64,000 bases of DNA from an uncultured Gelidibacter sp. (GCF_947500795.1 NZ_CANMTE010000001.1:124001-188000), one strand, 5' to 3'. Positions 37,496-47,007 are shown, numbered from the stretch's first letter. Notes: generated by a model not told the origin, from the letters alone. Program-made: numbers and translations.

Positions 37496-38212
37496 ATGAA
37501 AAACTCGGCAATTCTTATAGGAATAATTCTAATATGTTATTCCTGCAATTCTGGTGATAAGAAAACTTCAGATTCAGTATCTAAAAATAATACCGATCAG
37601 GTCAGCAGTAAGGCAGGGCAAAAATCGTACGATTGTCTTAAAAATTATCAAGAAGATTACAGTAAATTACTCACAAAAGAGGAAATGGCTGCGGCGTATC
37701 CTATCGATTTTGAAAAGGCAAAACACGAATTGCGATCAGGAAGTTATGGTGAGTATGTGTATAGATGGCCAAGTGATCGTCCGTCGTTCACCATTGAAGT
37801 CAGTGGAATGAAAATCCAGAATCCCGACCAAAATACGATAGGTATAAAAATGCTTTCTTTTTTCTCTGACAAAACTGATGCTCAATCAGCTGCGGAAACT
37901 TTTGATATGGCTTACAAACAATTATCCGATGAAGAGTTGGATAAAATTAAAGCTAATCTCGATAAACAAAATGATGAGATTAAAAAGACTGGGGAAGATA
38001 TGATGAAAGTCCGTGCCAAGCGCAGTTGGGAGTTTGTAGAAGGTTTGGGATCACGGGCTTGGTATAAGTGGGATGACCAATATGGAGGTGAATTGGCAGT
38101 GTTGGCTGGAAAATCTAAATTTTATATCATTAATAAAATCAGTAATGATCCACGAGAAAATCTCGAGGTTGCGAAAAAATTGGCTGAAAAGGTCATTGTA
38201 AAATGTGATTGA
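37496..38212 (+). CDS. Hypothetical lipoprotein
   Basis: The 238-residue protein starts with a lipoprotein signal (ILICYSC, Cys16), a Ser/Lys/Asn-rich linker, and then a mixed domain with charged helices (DEELDKIKANLDKQNDEIKK) and a Trp/Tyr-rich end (SRAWYKWDDQYGGEL). I recognise no known domain. It is alone between LysE and HMG-CoA lyase genes. Confidence 0.7.
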   Translation: MKNSAILIGIILICYSCNSGDKKTSDSVSKNNTDQVSSKAGQKSYDCLKNYQEDYSKLLTKEEMAAAYPIDFEKAKHELRSGSYGEYVYRWPSDRPSFTIEVSGMKIQNPDQNTIGIKMLSFFSDKTDAQSAAETFDMAYKQLSDEELDKIKANLDKQNDEIKKTGEDMMKVRAKRSWEFVEGLGSRAWYKWDDQYGGELAVLAGKSKFYIINKISNDPRENLEVAKKLAEKVIVKCD

Positions 38213-38356
38213 TCACTTATCAGAATAGTATAATTGCCGACTTTTGATAGATGTAAATTTTATGTTTTTCCGAGTTTATTTGGGAGTAAAGAACTGAAAT
38301 GCTAATTTGGTTTCTCGAAAAATAATTCTGAAGTGATTTTTTTATAGGGATGGATT

Positions 38357-38383
38357 TTGTGTTCAAATGAATTCCTATCTTTG
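38357..38383 (+). promoter_or_regulatory. Promoter (TTG-N16-TATCTTTG) five bases from the HMG-CoA lyase ATG
   Basis: TTG is at 38357-38359 and TATCTTTG at 38376-38383; the ATG is at 38389. The distance implies a leaderless mRNA, unless translation begins at the internal Met14. Confidence 0.5.
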
Positions 38384-38388
38384 AACCC

Positions 38389-39249
38389 ATGCAACACGTT
38401 AAAATCATAGAATGTCCAAGAGATGCCATGCAAGGCATCAAGGACTTTATTCCAACAGATAAAAAAGTACAATACATCCAGTCGCTGTTGCGTGTCGGTT
38501 TTGATACTATCGATTTTGGAAGTTTTGTATCGCCAAAGGCCATTCCGCAAATGGTGGATACCGCTGAGGTGCTATCCAAATTGGATCTTTCCAAAACGAA
38601 AAGCAAGCTCCTTGCAATTATCGCCAATACCAGAGGTGCGGAAGATGCTTCTGTACATCCTGAAATCAATTATTTGGGCTATCCATTCTCCATTTCTGAA
38701 AATTTTCAAATGCGGAATACCCATAAAACGATTGCAGAATCTGTGGTGACCTTAAACGAAATATTAGAAATTGCCGATAAAACCAATAACGAGGTGGTAG
38801 TGTATATTTCTATGGGATTCGGTAATCCTTATGGTGATCCATGGAATGTTGATATTGTGGGCGATTGGACAGAACGCTTGGCGAATATGGGCGTGAAAAT
38901 TCTATCGTTGAGTGATACCGTTGGAACTTCTAATCCGGAGAATATCAACTATTTGTTCTCTAATTTAATTCCGAAATATCCGCATATCGAATTTGGTGCA
39001 CATCTCCATACAACACCTTTATCATGGCATGAAAAAGTAGATGCGGCGTATAACGCAGGCTGTCTGCGGTTTGATGGTGCCATTCAAGGCTTTGGAGGTT
39101 GTCCTATGGCAAAGGATGAATTGACCGGCAACATGCCAACTGAAAAATTACTTTCCTATTTTACGACAAAACAACGTTGCGATCTTAACGCATTAAGCTT
39201 CGAAAGTGCATATAATGAGGCCACAAAAATCTTTAAGGCCTACCATTAA
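38389..39249 (+). CDS. Hydroxymethylglutaryl-CoA lyase
   Basis: The 286-residue protein has the TIM-barrel HMG-CoA lyase pattern: IIECPRDAMQGIKDFIP (about residues 6-22), GFDTIDFGSFVSPKAIPQM, GAHLHTTP, and the catalytic-cysteine loop GAIQGFGGCPMA (about 227-238). It cleaves HMG-CoA to acetoacetate and acetyl-CoA, the last step of leucine degradation, which agrees with the leucine-dehydrogenase-like gene at 27.2 kb. Confidence 0.92.
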   Translation: MQHVKIIECPRDAMQGIKDFIPTDKKVQYIQSLLRVGFDTIDFGSFVSPKAIPQMVDTAEVLSKLDLSKTKSKLLAIIANTRGAEDASVHPEINYLGYPFSISENFQMRNTHKTIAESVVTLNEILEIADKTNNEVVVYISMGFGNPYGDPWNVDIVGDWTERLANMGVKILSLSDTVGTSNPENINYLFSNLIPKYPHIEFGAHLHTTPLSWHEKVDAAYNAGCLRFDGAIQGFGGCPMAKDELTGNMPTEKLLSYFTTKQRCDLNALSFESAYNEATKIFKAYH

Positions 39250-39333
39250 TCATTTTTATATACTGTTAGTCGGCGTATTTTCAATCCGTTAAGGCTTTGT
39301 TAAAAATATTATTTTAAATTAATCTAAATAAGC

Positions 39334-39364
39334 TTTGTGGAATTAAATTCCTGTTTTATTTTTG
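39334..39364 (+). promoter_or_regulatory. Porin promoter with an internal palindrome
   Basis: TTTG (39334-39337) and TATTTTTG (39357-39364) are 19 bases apart, the ideal spacing. Between them lies the perfect palindrome GGAATT-A-AATTCC (39339-39351), placed where a repressor would block RNA polymerase. The ATG is 56 bases downstream. Confidence 0.6.
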
Positions 39365-39420
39365 CCGAATAATTAATTATACATAATCATTCTAAATAAA
39401 AATAAATTCAAACTTTCAAG

Positions 39421-40596
39421 ATGAAAAATATTTTATTGGTAGTAGCGCTATTAATTTCAGCTGTTACTTTTTCGCAAAAGGATCAAGATTCCATCAAAAA
39501 CAACAAAAAAGAACAGAATTCTGCTGAACGTATTCTTTCGGGAAATATTAGCTCTGGGGTAACAGTTGGCGGTTATGGTGAAATTACTTACAATCAGCCA
39601 GAAGGCGATAATGGCGAACTTGACGTACAGCGTTTGGTATTAATGTTCGGTTATAAATTTAATGACAAAGTGCAATTTGTAACTGAAGTAGAATTCGAAC
39701 ACGTTAGTGAAGTTTACGTAGAACAAGCTTTTTTACAGTACAGTTTAAATGATAATGTGAACCTTAGAGGTGGATTGATGCTTGTGCCGATGGGAATCAT
39801 CAACGAATACCACGAACCAACGACTTTTAATGGTGTTGAACGCCCAAGTATGGACAACAGCATTGTGCCAACAACGTGGAGAGAAATTGGTGTTGGTGTT
39901 GCCGGTACTATGGATGACGCATCATTACGCTACCAAGCCTATATTTTTAATGGATTTGCATCAGTTAATGGATCTAAGTTTTTAGGCGGAAAAGATGGCT
40001 TGAGAAACGGAAGACAAAAAGGAATAAAATCTACAGTTGATTCTCCTAACTTTTCAGCAAAAGTAGATTATTACGGATTGCCAGGTTTACGTCTTGGATT
40101 ATCTGGTTATGTTGGACGCTCACAAGCTGAAGATGACGTAGAGGAATTAGAGGGCTCAAGTATTGGTATTTCTATGGTTGGCCTTGATGCACGCTACAAT
40201 TTCAAACGTTTTGCAGCTCGCGGACAGTTTGTATATTCATCTTTGACTGATACGGAAGCATATAATGAATTGCATTATGATTTAGATGCTAACCCGAAAC
40301 AAGGTTTAGGAAGTGCGATGCAAGGTTGGTATTTAGAGGCTGCGTATAACTTGTTACCAATGACCAAAAAACAACAACTATATGCTTTTGCACGCTATGA
40401 AGAATACGATACTAATGCATCTGTTAGTGGCGATTTGTTAGTGAATGATGCCTATAACAGAAGTGATTGGACTGTAGGTCTATCTTATAAATTAGCTCCT
40501 GGAGCAGTATTAAAAGCCGATTATCAGTTTAAAAATGATGCCACGACTGCTAGTTTGGCAAACCAATTAAACTTTGGTATTGGTGTTTGGTTCTAA
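39421..40596 (+). CDS. Outer-membrane porin, phosphate-selective-porin-like
   Basis: The 391-residue protein has a signal peptide (to about residue 19) and alternating beta strands of a 16-strand type barrel, beginning GGYGEITYN and ending LNFGIGVWF with the terminal Phe. The blocks LRGGLMLVPMGIINEYHEPTTF and RYNFKRFAARGQFVYS resemble the OprO/OprP-like porins of Bacteroidota. The substrate is unclear. Two genes for an FMN-binding protein and a membrane protein follow, with an own promoter. Confidence 0.85.
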   Translation: MKNILLVVALLISAVTFSQKDQDSIKNNKKEQNSAERILSGNISSGVTVGGYGEITYNQPEGDNGELDVQRLVLMFGYKFNDKVQFVTEVEFEHVSEVYVEQAFLQYSLNDNVNLRGGLMLVPMGIINEYHEPTTFNGVERPSMDNSIVPTTWREIGVGVAGTMDDASLRYQAYIFNGFASVNGSKFLGGKDGLRNGRQKGIKSTVDSPNFSAKVDYYGLPGLRLGLSGYVGRSQAEDDVEELEGSSIGISMVGLDARYNFKRFAARGQFVYSSLTDTEAYNELHYDLDANPKQGLGSAMQGWYLEAAYNLLPMTKKQQLYAFARYEEYDTNASVSGDLLVNDAYNRSDWTVGLSYKLAPGAVLKADYQFKNDATTASLANQLNFGIGVWF

Positions 40597-40618
40597 AACC
40601 ATTCAATACTAAAAAGTA

Positions 40619-40655
40619 GCCAAATGCTAGAGAAAAAAATGCTCTAGCTTTTGGC
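40619..40655 (+). terminator. Hairpin after the porin gene
   Basis: Arms of 14 bases (GCCAAATGCTAGAG / CTCTAGCTTTTGGC) with one mismatch surround an A-rich loop, 22 bases after the stop. No T-run follows, so termination may be partial. Confidence 0.5.
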
Positions 40656-40662
40656 ATATTTA

Positions 40663-40692
40663 TTGGACAAGAGAAACATTTAAATATCTTTG
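40663..40692 (+). promoter_or_regulatory. Promoter (TTG-N19-TATCTTTG) four bases from the FMN-binding protein ATG
   Basis: TTG (40663-40665), 19 bases, then TATCTTTG (40685-40692) is a full match to the Bacteroidota vegetative promoter. The ATG at 40697 would be at or next to the transcription start. Confidence 0.6.
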
Positions 40693-40696
40693 TTAC

Positions 40697-41224
40697 ATGA
40701 ATTTGAAATTAACCATTATCCTTTTTATACTTACGGCTTTTCAAAATGTTGAATTGCCTAAAAATATACAGAAGAAAGTTGATAAGCAAATTACCGAAAC
40801 GTTCGAGACAACTGCGTTTAAGTACGACGCATTAAAAGTGACTTCAGAAGTAGCGAAGGGCTTGCCGTCGAAATTTGGATCGGATAATTTTTTTAAAATT
40901 CATTCCAAAAACAAATTGATAGGTTATGCTTATGTTTCCAAAGCACCAAGTAAAACCGATGAATTTGATTATTTGGTGTTATTAAATCCTGACCTTGTTG
41001 TCTTAAGTACAAAGGTTTTGATATATCGTGAAGATTACGGCGGAGAGATTGGCAGTAAGCGTTGGTTAAAACAATTTACTGGAAAGACCCAAAATGATAA
41101 TCTGCGTTATGGCGATAATATAATGGCTATTTCCGGGGCTACTATTTCAGTGAGATCAATGACTTCTGCAATGAACGATTTGTTGAAATCTCTAAAAATT
41201 CTTCATTCCAAAAACATCATTTAG
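40697..41224 (+). CDS. Exported FMN-binding domain protein (RnfG/NqrC-type)
   Basis: The 175-residue protein has an N-terminal hydrophobic segment and an FMN_bind domain, in which flavin is linked by ApbE to the threonine of SGAT. Here SGAT is at 146-149 in AISGATISVRSM. The aspartate that often precedes this motif by three residues is Met143. The enzyme side of the domain should be outside the cytoplasm. It overlaps nothing but is one base from the next gene, so the two are translated together. I infer a flavin electron carrier for the membrane protein next to it. Confidence 0.8.
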   Translation: MNLKLTIILFILTAFQNVELPKNIQKKVDKQITETFETTAFKYDALKVTSEVAKGLPSKFGSDNFFKIHSKNKLIGYAYVSKAPSKTDEFDYLVLLNPDLVVLSTKVLIYREDYGGEIGSKRWLKQFTGKTQNDNLRYGDNIMAISGATISVRSMTSAMNDLLKSLKILHSKNII

Positions 41225-41225
41225 C

Positions 41226-41732
41226 ATGCAACTCAATGGCTTAATTTTCACATTTCCTAAGGAAATAAAATTTTTAATTGCAGCTTTTATAATCGTGTTA
41301 AGCGTTGGGTTTTATACGGGGTTACTTTTTGTAGGTGATACCTCAGGCGCTCAGCCCAAAGGCATAGAAGAACAGTATTTAGGAAATGAAAATGACGAAG
41401 CCGCTACGGTTATGAAATTTAAAAAAAGTGAGCAGGAGATGCTTACCTTGGTTCATAACCACATCTTATCCATGTCGATAATTTTCTTTCTGGTTGGATC
41501 CATCCTAAGTACAACGCAGTTAAATAAAAAATTCAAACTCTTTCTAATAGTTGAGCCTTTTCTATCAGTAATCTTAACATTTGGAGGGCTTTATTTTCTT
41601 TGGTCAGGCCACCTTTGGATGAAATATATCGTCATGTTTTCAGGAATGTTGATGGCACTTACGTTCACCTGCTCTGTAGTGATAATTTTAGTACAATTAT
41701 TCCAGTCTAAGAAGAGAGCATTGACGCAGTAA
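41226..41732 (+). CDS. Four-helix membrane protein beside the FMN-binding protein
   Basis: The 168-residue protein has four membrane helices (about 15-35, 75-95, 105-125 and 135-158). A periplasmic loop after helix 1 is rich in Glu/Asp, and the second helix opens with LVHNHILSMS, with two histidines that could be heme or metal ligands. I recognise no family. Its gene starts one base after the FMN-binding gene, so a joint redox function is likely. Confidence 0.7.
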   Translation: MQLNGLIFTFPKEIKFLIAAFIIVLSVGFYTGLLFVGDTSGAQPKGIEEQYLGNENDEAATVMKFKKSEQEMLTLVHNHILSMSIIFFLVGSILSTTQLNKKFKLFLIVEPFLSVILTFGGLYFLWSGHLWMKYIVMFSGMLMALTFTCSVVIILVQLFQSKKRALTQ

Positions 41733-41907
41733 GTTGGTTATTTTTAAGGAATTTTCCTGTTGATGAATTTAATTACTGAGCATCAGCAAGTCCTTTTATC
41801 ACACATTATTCTTCATATCAAGTTTTATAAATATTAAAAGTGCATTTAGTACAGAATAAAATAATTATTTTATGAGAATCCGAAAACTATTTTCGGTATA
41901 AATATTG

Positions 41908-41915
41908 TATATTTG
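41908..41915 (+). promoter_or_regulatory. -7 promoter box (TATATTTG) of guaB
   Basis: TATATTTG matches TAnnTTTG and is 23 bases before the ATG at 41939. A TTG at the -33 distance is not evident. Confidence 0.5.
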
Positions 41916-41938
41916 CACGCAATTAAAACGTAATTGCA

Positions 41939-43411
41939 ATGACAGCACACGAAAGCAAAATAGTAGGTGAGGGATTAACCTATGATGATGTCCTACTAAT
42001 TCCCGCATATTCTGAAGTCCTTCCACGAGAGGTCAATATTCAAACCCAGTTTACACGTAATATCAAGATCAACATTCCAATTGTGTCCGCAGCTATGGAT
42101 ACGGTTACTGAAAGTGCTATGGCCATTGCTATTGCGAGAGAAGGTGGTATTGGCGTGTTGCACAAAAACATGACCATTGCACAGCAGGCCAATGAAGTGC
42201 GTAAAGTGAAGCGTGCTGAAAGCGGTATGATCACTGATCCAGTGACCTTGCCTTTAACGGCAACTGTTTTGGATGCTAAGCAAAATATGGCGGAACACAG
42301 TATTGGTGGGATTCCTATTACTGATGAGAATGGCGTTTTAAAAGGGATTGTTACAAATCGTGACCTGCGTTTTGAAAAAGATGGTACACGTCCTATTGTT
42401 GAGGTGATGACCAAAGATAATTTGGTAACCGCTGCAGTTGGTACGTCATTGCGAGATGCTGAAGGCATTCTTCAAAAAAATAAAATCGAAAAATTGCTGA
42501 TTGTTGACGAGAATTATAAACTCGCCGGATTAATCACTTTTAGAGATATCACAAAATTAACTACAAAACCAATTTCAAATAAGGACACTTTTGGTCGCTT
42601 GCGCGTTGCTGCTGCTATTGGAGTTACTGGAGATGCGGTGGAGAGAGCAGAAGCTTTAGTGAAATCTGGAGTAGATGCAGTCATTATTGATACCGCTCAC
42701 GGACATACGAGAGGTGTGGTGACTATTTTAAAAGAAATCAAAAAACAATTTCCTGAACTAGAAGTAGTCGTTGGTAATATAGCTACTGCTGAAGCTGCAA
42801 AGTATTTGGTAGAAGCTGGTGCTGATGCTATTAAAGTAGGAATCGGACCTGGTTCAATTTGTACTACAAGAGTAGTTGCAGGTGTTGGATATCCTCAGTT
42901 TTCGGCAGTTTTAGAAGTTGCAGCCGCTATAAAAGGTTCAGGCGTTCCAGTTATTGCTGATGGTGGAATTCGCTATACTGGTGATATTCCTAAAGCAATT
43001 GCCGCTGGTGCTGACACTGTTATGTTAGGTTCCCTATTGGCAGGTACAAAAGAATCTCCTGGAGAAACTATTATTTATGAAGGTCGAAAATACAAATCCT
43101 ATAGAGGGATGGGTTCAGTTGACGCCATGAAACAAGGTAGTAAGGACCGTTATTTCCAAGATGTTGAAGATGATATCAAGAAATTAGTTCCAGAAGGTAT
43201 TGTTGGACGCGTACCATACAAAGGAGAGCTTTTTGAAAGCATTCACCAATTTATCGGCGGTTTACGTGCTGGAATGGGATATTGTGGTGCAAAAGATGTT
43301 GAAACGCTTAAGGAAACTGGCCGTTTCGTGAAAATCACCTCTTCTGGTATTAACGAAAGTCACCCACATGATGTGACCATTACCGAAGAGTCTCCTAATT
43401 ATTCAAGATAA
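41939..43411 (+). CDS. guaB: IMP dehydrogenase
   Basis: The 490-residue protein is a TIM barrel interrupted by two CBS domains (about residues 95-215). The catalytic cysteine is in [19 protein letters not shown] (about 300-318), and the flap follows after [10 protein letters not shown]. It converts IMP to XMP with NAD+, the rate-limiting step of GTP synthesis. Own promoter box and terminator. Confidence 0.97.
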   Translation: MTAHESKIVGEGLTYDDVLLIPAYSEVLPREVNIQTQFTRNIKINIPIVSAAMDTVTESAMAIAIAREGGIGVLHKNMTIAQQANEVRKVKRAESGMITDPVTLPLTATVLDAKQNMAEHSIGGIPITDENGVLKGIVTNRDLRFEKDGTRPIVEVMTKDNLVTAAVGTSLRDAEGILQKNKIEKLLIVDENYKLAGLITFRDITKLTTKPISNKDTFGRLRVAAAIGVTGDAVERAEALVKSGVDAVIIDTAHGHTRGVVTILKEIKKQFPELEVVVGNIATAEAAKYLVEAGADAIKVGIGPGSICTTRVVAGVGYPQFSAVLEVAAAIKGSGVPVIADGGIRYTGDIPKAIAAGADTVMLGSLLAGTKESPGETIIYEGRKYKSYRGMGSVDAMKQGSKDRYFQDVEDDIKKLVPEGIVGRVPYKGELFESIHQFIGGLRAGMGYCGAKDVETLKETGRFVKITSSGINESHPHDVTITEESPNYSR

Positions 43412-43433
43412 TTTCACGGATTTCATTATATAT

Positions 43434-43467
43434 AAAACACGACCTTTATGGGTCGTGTTTTTTTTTT
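43434..43467 (+). terminator. Terminator after guaB
   Basis: AAAACACGACC / GGTCGTGTTTT form an 11-bp stem with a six-base loop and a run of T. Confidence 0.9.
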
Positions 43468-43519
43468 ATGGAATTATAAAGTTTTCAGTGTCTAAGTGTT
43501 GAAATTCTACAGTTGCGAA

Positions 43520-44023
43520 TTATGGATATTCAATGTTCATAATTTCAAATGTGCGGTCTTCTTTTGCCAATTTTAAAACAGCGATGTCGCCCACATTCTT
43601 ATCGGTCAATAATTTGGCAATTGGCGATAAAAATGAAATCTTACCCTTTGATATATCAGCTTCATCAACCCCTACGATTTGATATTTTTGAAGTTTTTTG
43701 TCGTTGCCTATTTTTAAGGTGATTATTGCTCCAAAGCGCACTTCGTCTTGGGGTTGGGTAGAAAGGTCCACGATTTTAGCGGTTATAATGCGATTGTTTA
43801 GCAGTTGTAATTTGGCATTTATATAATTTGTGGCGATTCGTTTTTCCTTTTCATCGGTCATATCTAAGGCATCACGTTCCGCATTGAGCCGTTCTTTCTC
43901 CTCCAATAATTCATCCATACCAGCCTGTGTCATATAATTGATAGCGCCCTCTGGTAAATCAGCTCTTGGCGGAACCATTGGTACTTCTTCTTGATCTTCT
44001 TCTTTAACAAATCCTCTGCTCAT
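43520..44023 (-). CDS. GreA/GreB-family transcription elongation factor-like protein
   Basis: The 167-residue protein has an N-terminal coiled coil (about 27-85, GMDELLEEKERLNAERDALD) and a C-terminal FKBP-like domain (KYQIVGVDEADISKGKISFLSPIAKLL). Gre factors stimulate RNA cleavage in backtracked polymerase. An extra acidic, Pro-containing N-terminal tail precedes the coiled coil, and the domain is a divergent Bacteroidota form, so true GreA or GreB identity is open. Confidence 0.88.
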   Translation of the reverse strand: MSRGFVKEEDQEEVPMVPPRADLPEGAINYMTQAGMDELLEEKERLNAERDALDMTDEKEKRIATNYINAKLQLLNNRIITAKIVDLSTQPQDEVRFGAIITLKIGNDKKLQKYQIVGVDEADISKGKISFLSPIAKLLTDKNVGDIAVLKLAKEDRTFEIMNIEYP

Positions 44024-44192
44024 GATTTTTGCTTTTGATGTTTGAATACTCAGAATTAGCCCTATTAAAGGCTAAAACGATGATTTATGAAGATACTAAG
44101 AATACTGCAAACCTCTTGTCTGTATACGTTGATTAATGAATGCTATGACTATTAGCACTGCAAATTGGTGACCATTTACGTACTCAGGATGA

Positions 44193-44840
44193 TTAGGATT
44201 CTTTAAGGAGTTCCGTTAATACTTGTTTAAAGACATCAACTGGTTGTGCGCCAGTAACGGCACTTTTCCTGTTGAATACAATCGTTGGCACCGAAGTTAC
44301 ACCTAATTGACGCCAAAATTCTTCAGCATTCTTTATGTCAGTACGTGATTTTTCATCCTCGAGCTTTGCTAAAGCTTCATCAGCATTTAAACCTACTTCC
44401 AATAAAATTTGTTTTAAGACGGCTCTATCTGAAACATCTTTACGTTCGCTAAAAAAGGCTTTAGTCAAACCCATTTTTAGTTCAGTTTGCTTGTCAAATT
44501 CCTTAGCATAATCCAATAAAACATGAGCGTCAAAGGTGTTGACAATTCGCATATCATCAAAATAATCGAACTTGAAATCAACTTCTTCACCTGCAGCAAT
44601 CATGTGTTGGTGAGATGCATTTTGCTGTTCCGGCGTAGAACCATATTTTTCTGCCAGATGTTCCTGTAAATTTTGGCCTTCTGCAGACATGTTTGGATTT
44701 AATTCAAAAGGTTGCCATTCAATCTCAACCTGATCTTGAATGCCCATTTCAGTAATCGCTTTTTCCAAACGTTTGTAACCTATGGTGCACCATGGGCATA
44801 CCACATCTGAAACGATATCAATTTTTAAATTTTCTTTCAT
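44193..44840 (-). CDS. FrnE-type DsbA family oxidoreductase
   Basis: The 215-residue protein has a CPWC motif at residues 15-18 (VVCPWCTIGYKRL), a helical insertion, and the cis-Pro region TSVPTIVFNRKSAVTGAQP. The absence of a signal peptide places it in the cytosol, as for FrnE proteins. Disulfide reductase or isomerase activity is likely; substrate is unknown. Confidence 0.9.
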   Translation of the reverse strand: MKENLKIDIVSDVVCPWCTIGYKRLEKAITEMGIQDQVEIEWQPFELNPNMSAEGQNLQEHLAEKYGSTPEQQNASHQHMIAAGEEVDFKFDYFDDMRIVNTFDAHVLLDYAKEFDKQTELKMGLTKAFFSERKDVSDRAVLKQILLEVGLNADEALAKLEDEKSRTDIKNAEEFWRQLGVTSVPTIVFNRKSAVTGAQPVDVFKQVLTELLKES

Positions 44841-44892
44841 TGTTTTAAATTTTGTCTAATTCTTAATCGTAAAAAATTGCGGAAACTTTCAA

Positions 44893-45456
44893 TTAAATTT
44901 TTAAAAATCCTCGAAAACCGCGACCAGCATAGTAAGCTTGAGCCCCGTTGTGATACACAAAAACCGTGTTAAATCGGAAATCTCCAAAAATAGCACCACC
45001 TAACTTCCTTATTTTTGGAGGTGTTTGTAGCCAACTGGATGTTTTTGTATCGAAATCGCCGAATTTTTGCAATTCTCGATATTGGTCTTCAGTTAATAAT
45101 TCAATTCCCATTTCTGAAGCCATATCAACAGCATTGTTCTTAGGTTTATGTTCTTTTCTCGATTCTAAACCTTCTCTGTCGTAACAAACACTTCTTCTGC
45201 CTTGAGGACTTTCCGCAGAACAATCATAGAAATGATAATTAGTTTTCGCTGTGCCATCAGCAATCACATCAGGTTCGCCACCGGTTCTCTCCATTTCCTT
45301 GAGTGACCACAACGCATTGGGATTAGCCCTTAACGTTTCATCCACCGCAGTCCAATCAACCTGGGCATGCCTGTTCATGTTTTCAGTAAAACGTTTTTTT
45401 AAAATTGTAATTAAGTCTTCTTGTTGTTCAGCAGATAACTGTTTTTGAGATGTCAT
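44893..45456 (-). CDS. DUF4256 protein
   Basis: The 187-residue protein matches the DUF4256 pattern: KEMERTGGEPDVIADG, SVCYDREGLESRK, and a C-terminal WLQTPPKIRKLGGAIFGDFRFN with VFVYHNGAQAYY. Function is unknown. I chose the ATG at 45456; an upstream GTG at 45519 would add residues not typical of the family. It is 52 bases upstream of the DsbA gene on the same strand. Confidence 0.85.
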   Translation of the reverse strand: MTSQKQLSAEQQEDLITILKKRFTENMNRHAQVDWTAVDETLRANPNALWSLKEMERTGGEPDVIADGTAKTNYHFYDCSAESPQGRRSVCYDREGLESRKEHKPKNNAVDMASEMGIELLTEDQYRELQKFGDFDTKTSSWLQTPPKIRKLGGAIFGDFRFNTVFVYHNGAQAYYAGRGFRGFLKI

Positions 45457-45570
45457 GGTCAAAATTTTTATAGTGCAATGATGTTCTTTATTAAAAATTA
45501 TTGATGTTAACGCTAACACTATAAAAAAAACAGTAACGGTTTTAATTTTGTTCTATTTGCGAAACGTTTT

Positions 45571-45963
45571 TCACACCCATTTTACGTCTAATTTTTTTAA
45601 TTCTGATTTTAAATCCGCAATTGAATCTTTGTGGATAGGCGGAATTTGTATTTTCATTCTTTCAGTAGTGGAGCTCAAGATATATTCACCCGAGGCATGT
45701 TTAATTTGTGTGATTTCCTCTAATTTCATTTGCTTTCCGAATAGCCAATTCTGCTTTATGATGCCGTTATCAATAGATAAATAACCCTTAGTTTTCTGAT
45801 TGTAATAGACTATGAGGTGAAAGGCAGGGAGTAAAAACCAAAAACAATTTAACCAATTTGGGTTTTCATTCATTGTGACTTGTAAAATGGCATTTAAAAG
45901 CCAAATAACACCTGAAATCAAATTGAGGGTCGTCTGCTTTTTTGAATACTGTATTCTAATCAT
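45571..45963 (-). CDS. Small membrane protein, PH-like
   Basis: The 130-residue protein has two N-terminal membrane helices (about 13-55) and a beta-rich soluble domain with GIIKQNWLFGKQMKLEEI, similar to bacterial PH-like domains. No function can be named. The 273-base gap that follows (45964-46236) shows nothing that I can identify. Confidence 0.6.
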   Translation of the reverse strand: MIRIQYSKKQTTLNLISGVIWLLNAILQVTMNENPNWLNCFWFLLPAFHLIVYYNQKTKGYLSIDNGIIKQNWLFGKQMKLEEITQIKHASGEYILSSTTERMKIQIPPIHKDSIADLKSELKKLDVKWV

Positions 45964-46236
45964 ATAATAATTTTTCCGCTATAATTCCTGTTGCCCAATG
46001 AATCCTTATTTTATCTAATATAATCCATATTTTCATTTTGCTCCTTTTTCTGAAGTGAAAAATCTGCTTTGCGATGCCCATTTAGTCATCATAAATCTTT
46101 TAAAAAGTAAACTATAGCTTTCCTGGAACATCTTAAAAAGTTCCTAAACAGGTTCCCTCAATAAATATAAAGTCATAAAATCCAAGTTTATAAAACCATA
46201 AAACTGTAATTTCGCGCCAAATAATGATAACATTCA

Positions 46237-46998
46237 ATGACGGATTTTAAACCTATAATTAAGGTTCTTGAAGAGGCTTATGAAATTCCGCATTTGCAGG
46301 CTACCAGAAAAATATCTGCGTTGTTGCCTTACAATTACTATGAAACGGATAAACATTTCCCTGTGCTTTATTTACAGGATGGGCAAAATTTGTTTAACCC
46401 CATGTCTCCTTTTGGCGATTGGGCTATAGATCAGTCGTTGGCAAAACTGGCCGAGCAGGGCATGAGTGATATTATTGTCATTGCTATAGATCATGGAGAA
46501 GACGAGCGTATCACTGAGTATCTGCCGTATTACCATCCGAGATATGGTGACGGGAAAGGCAATTTCTATATTCAGTTTATCCTTGAAAAATTAATTCCTT
46601 ACATTAACAGTAATTATAGGACGCTGCCTGATTTTCAAAATACGGGGATTGGTGGGAGTTCTTTGGGAGGGCTGATTAGCCTACACGCGGGATTGTCAAA
46701 TCCGGGTGTTTTTGGTAAAATGATGATCTTTTCACCAAGTCTGTGGATTGCGAAAACAATTTTCAATCAAACGGAATCATTTCAGCCTTTACAGGAGTCT
46801 AAAATTTATTTGTATTCAGGAGGTAATGAAAGTGCAGAACATTTGCCAAATGCCCAAAAATTAGAAGCCATTTTTAGAGAAAAAATGGTTGAAAACCATG
46901 CGATAGATTTCCATTTTTCAATCAATGAAATAGGAAAGCATGCGGAAATTTATTGGAAACATGAGTTTCCAAAAGCTGTGAAATGGCTTTATTTTTAA
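46237..46998 (+). CDS. Esterase-D-like alpha/beta hydrolase
   Basis: The 253-residue protein has the esterase PF00756-like pattern: LPYNYYETDKHFPVLYLQDG, the nucleophile elbow GSSLG at 140-144 (Ser142) and a late His in EIGKHAEIYWKHEF. No signal peptide is visible. It is nine bases before the M17 aminopeptidase gene, so the two are probably co-transcribed. A similar fold is encoded at the far end of the ligase cluster (54697-55401). Confidence 0.85.
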   Translation: MTDFKPIIKVLEEAYEIPHLQATRKISALLPYNYYETDKHFPVLYLQDGQNLFNPMSPFGDWAIDQSLAKLAEQGMSDIIVIAIDHGEDERITEYLPYYHPRYGDGKGNFYIQFILEKLIPYINSNYRTLPDFQNTGIGGSSLGGLISLHAGLSNPGVFGKMMIFSPSLWIAKTIFNQTESFQPLQESKIYLYSGGNESAEHLPNAQKLEAIFREKMVENHAIDFHFSINEIGKHAEIYWKHEFPKAVKWLYF

Positions 46999-47007
46999 TT
47001 TGAAATT

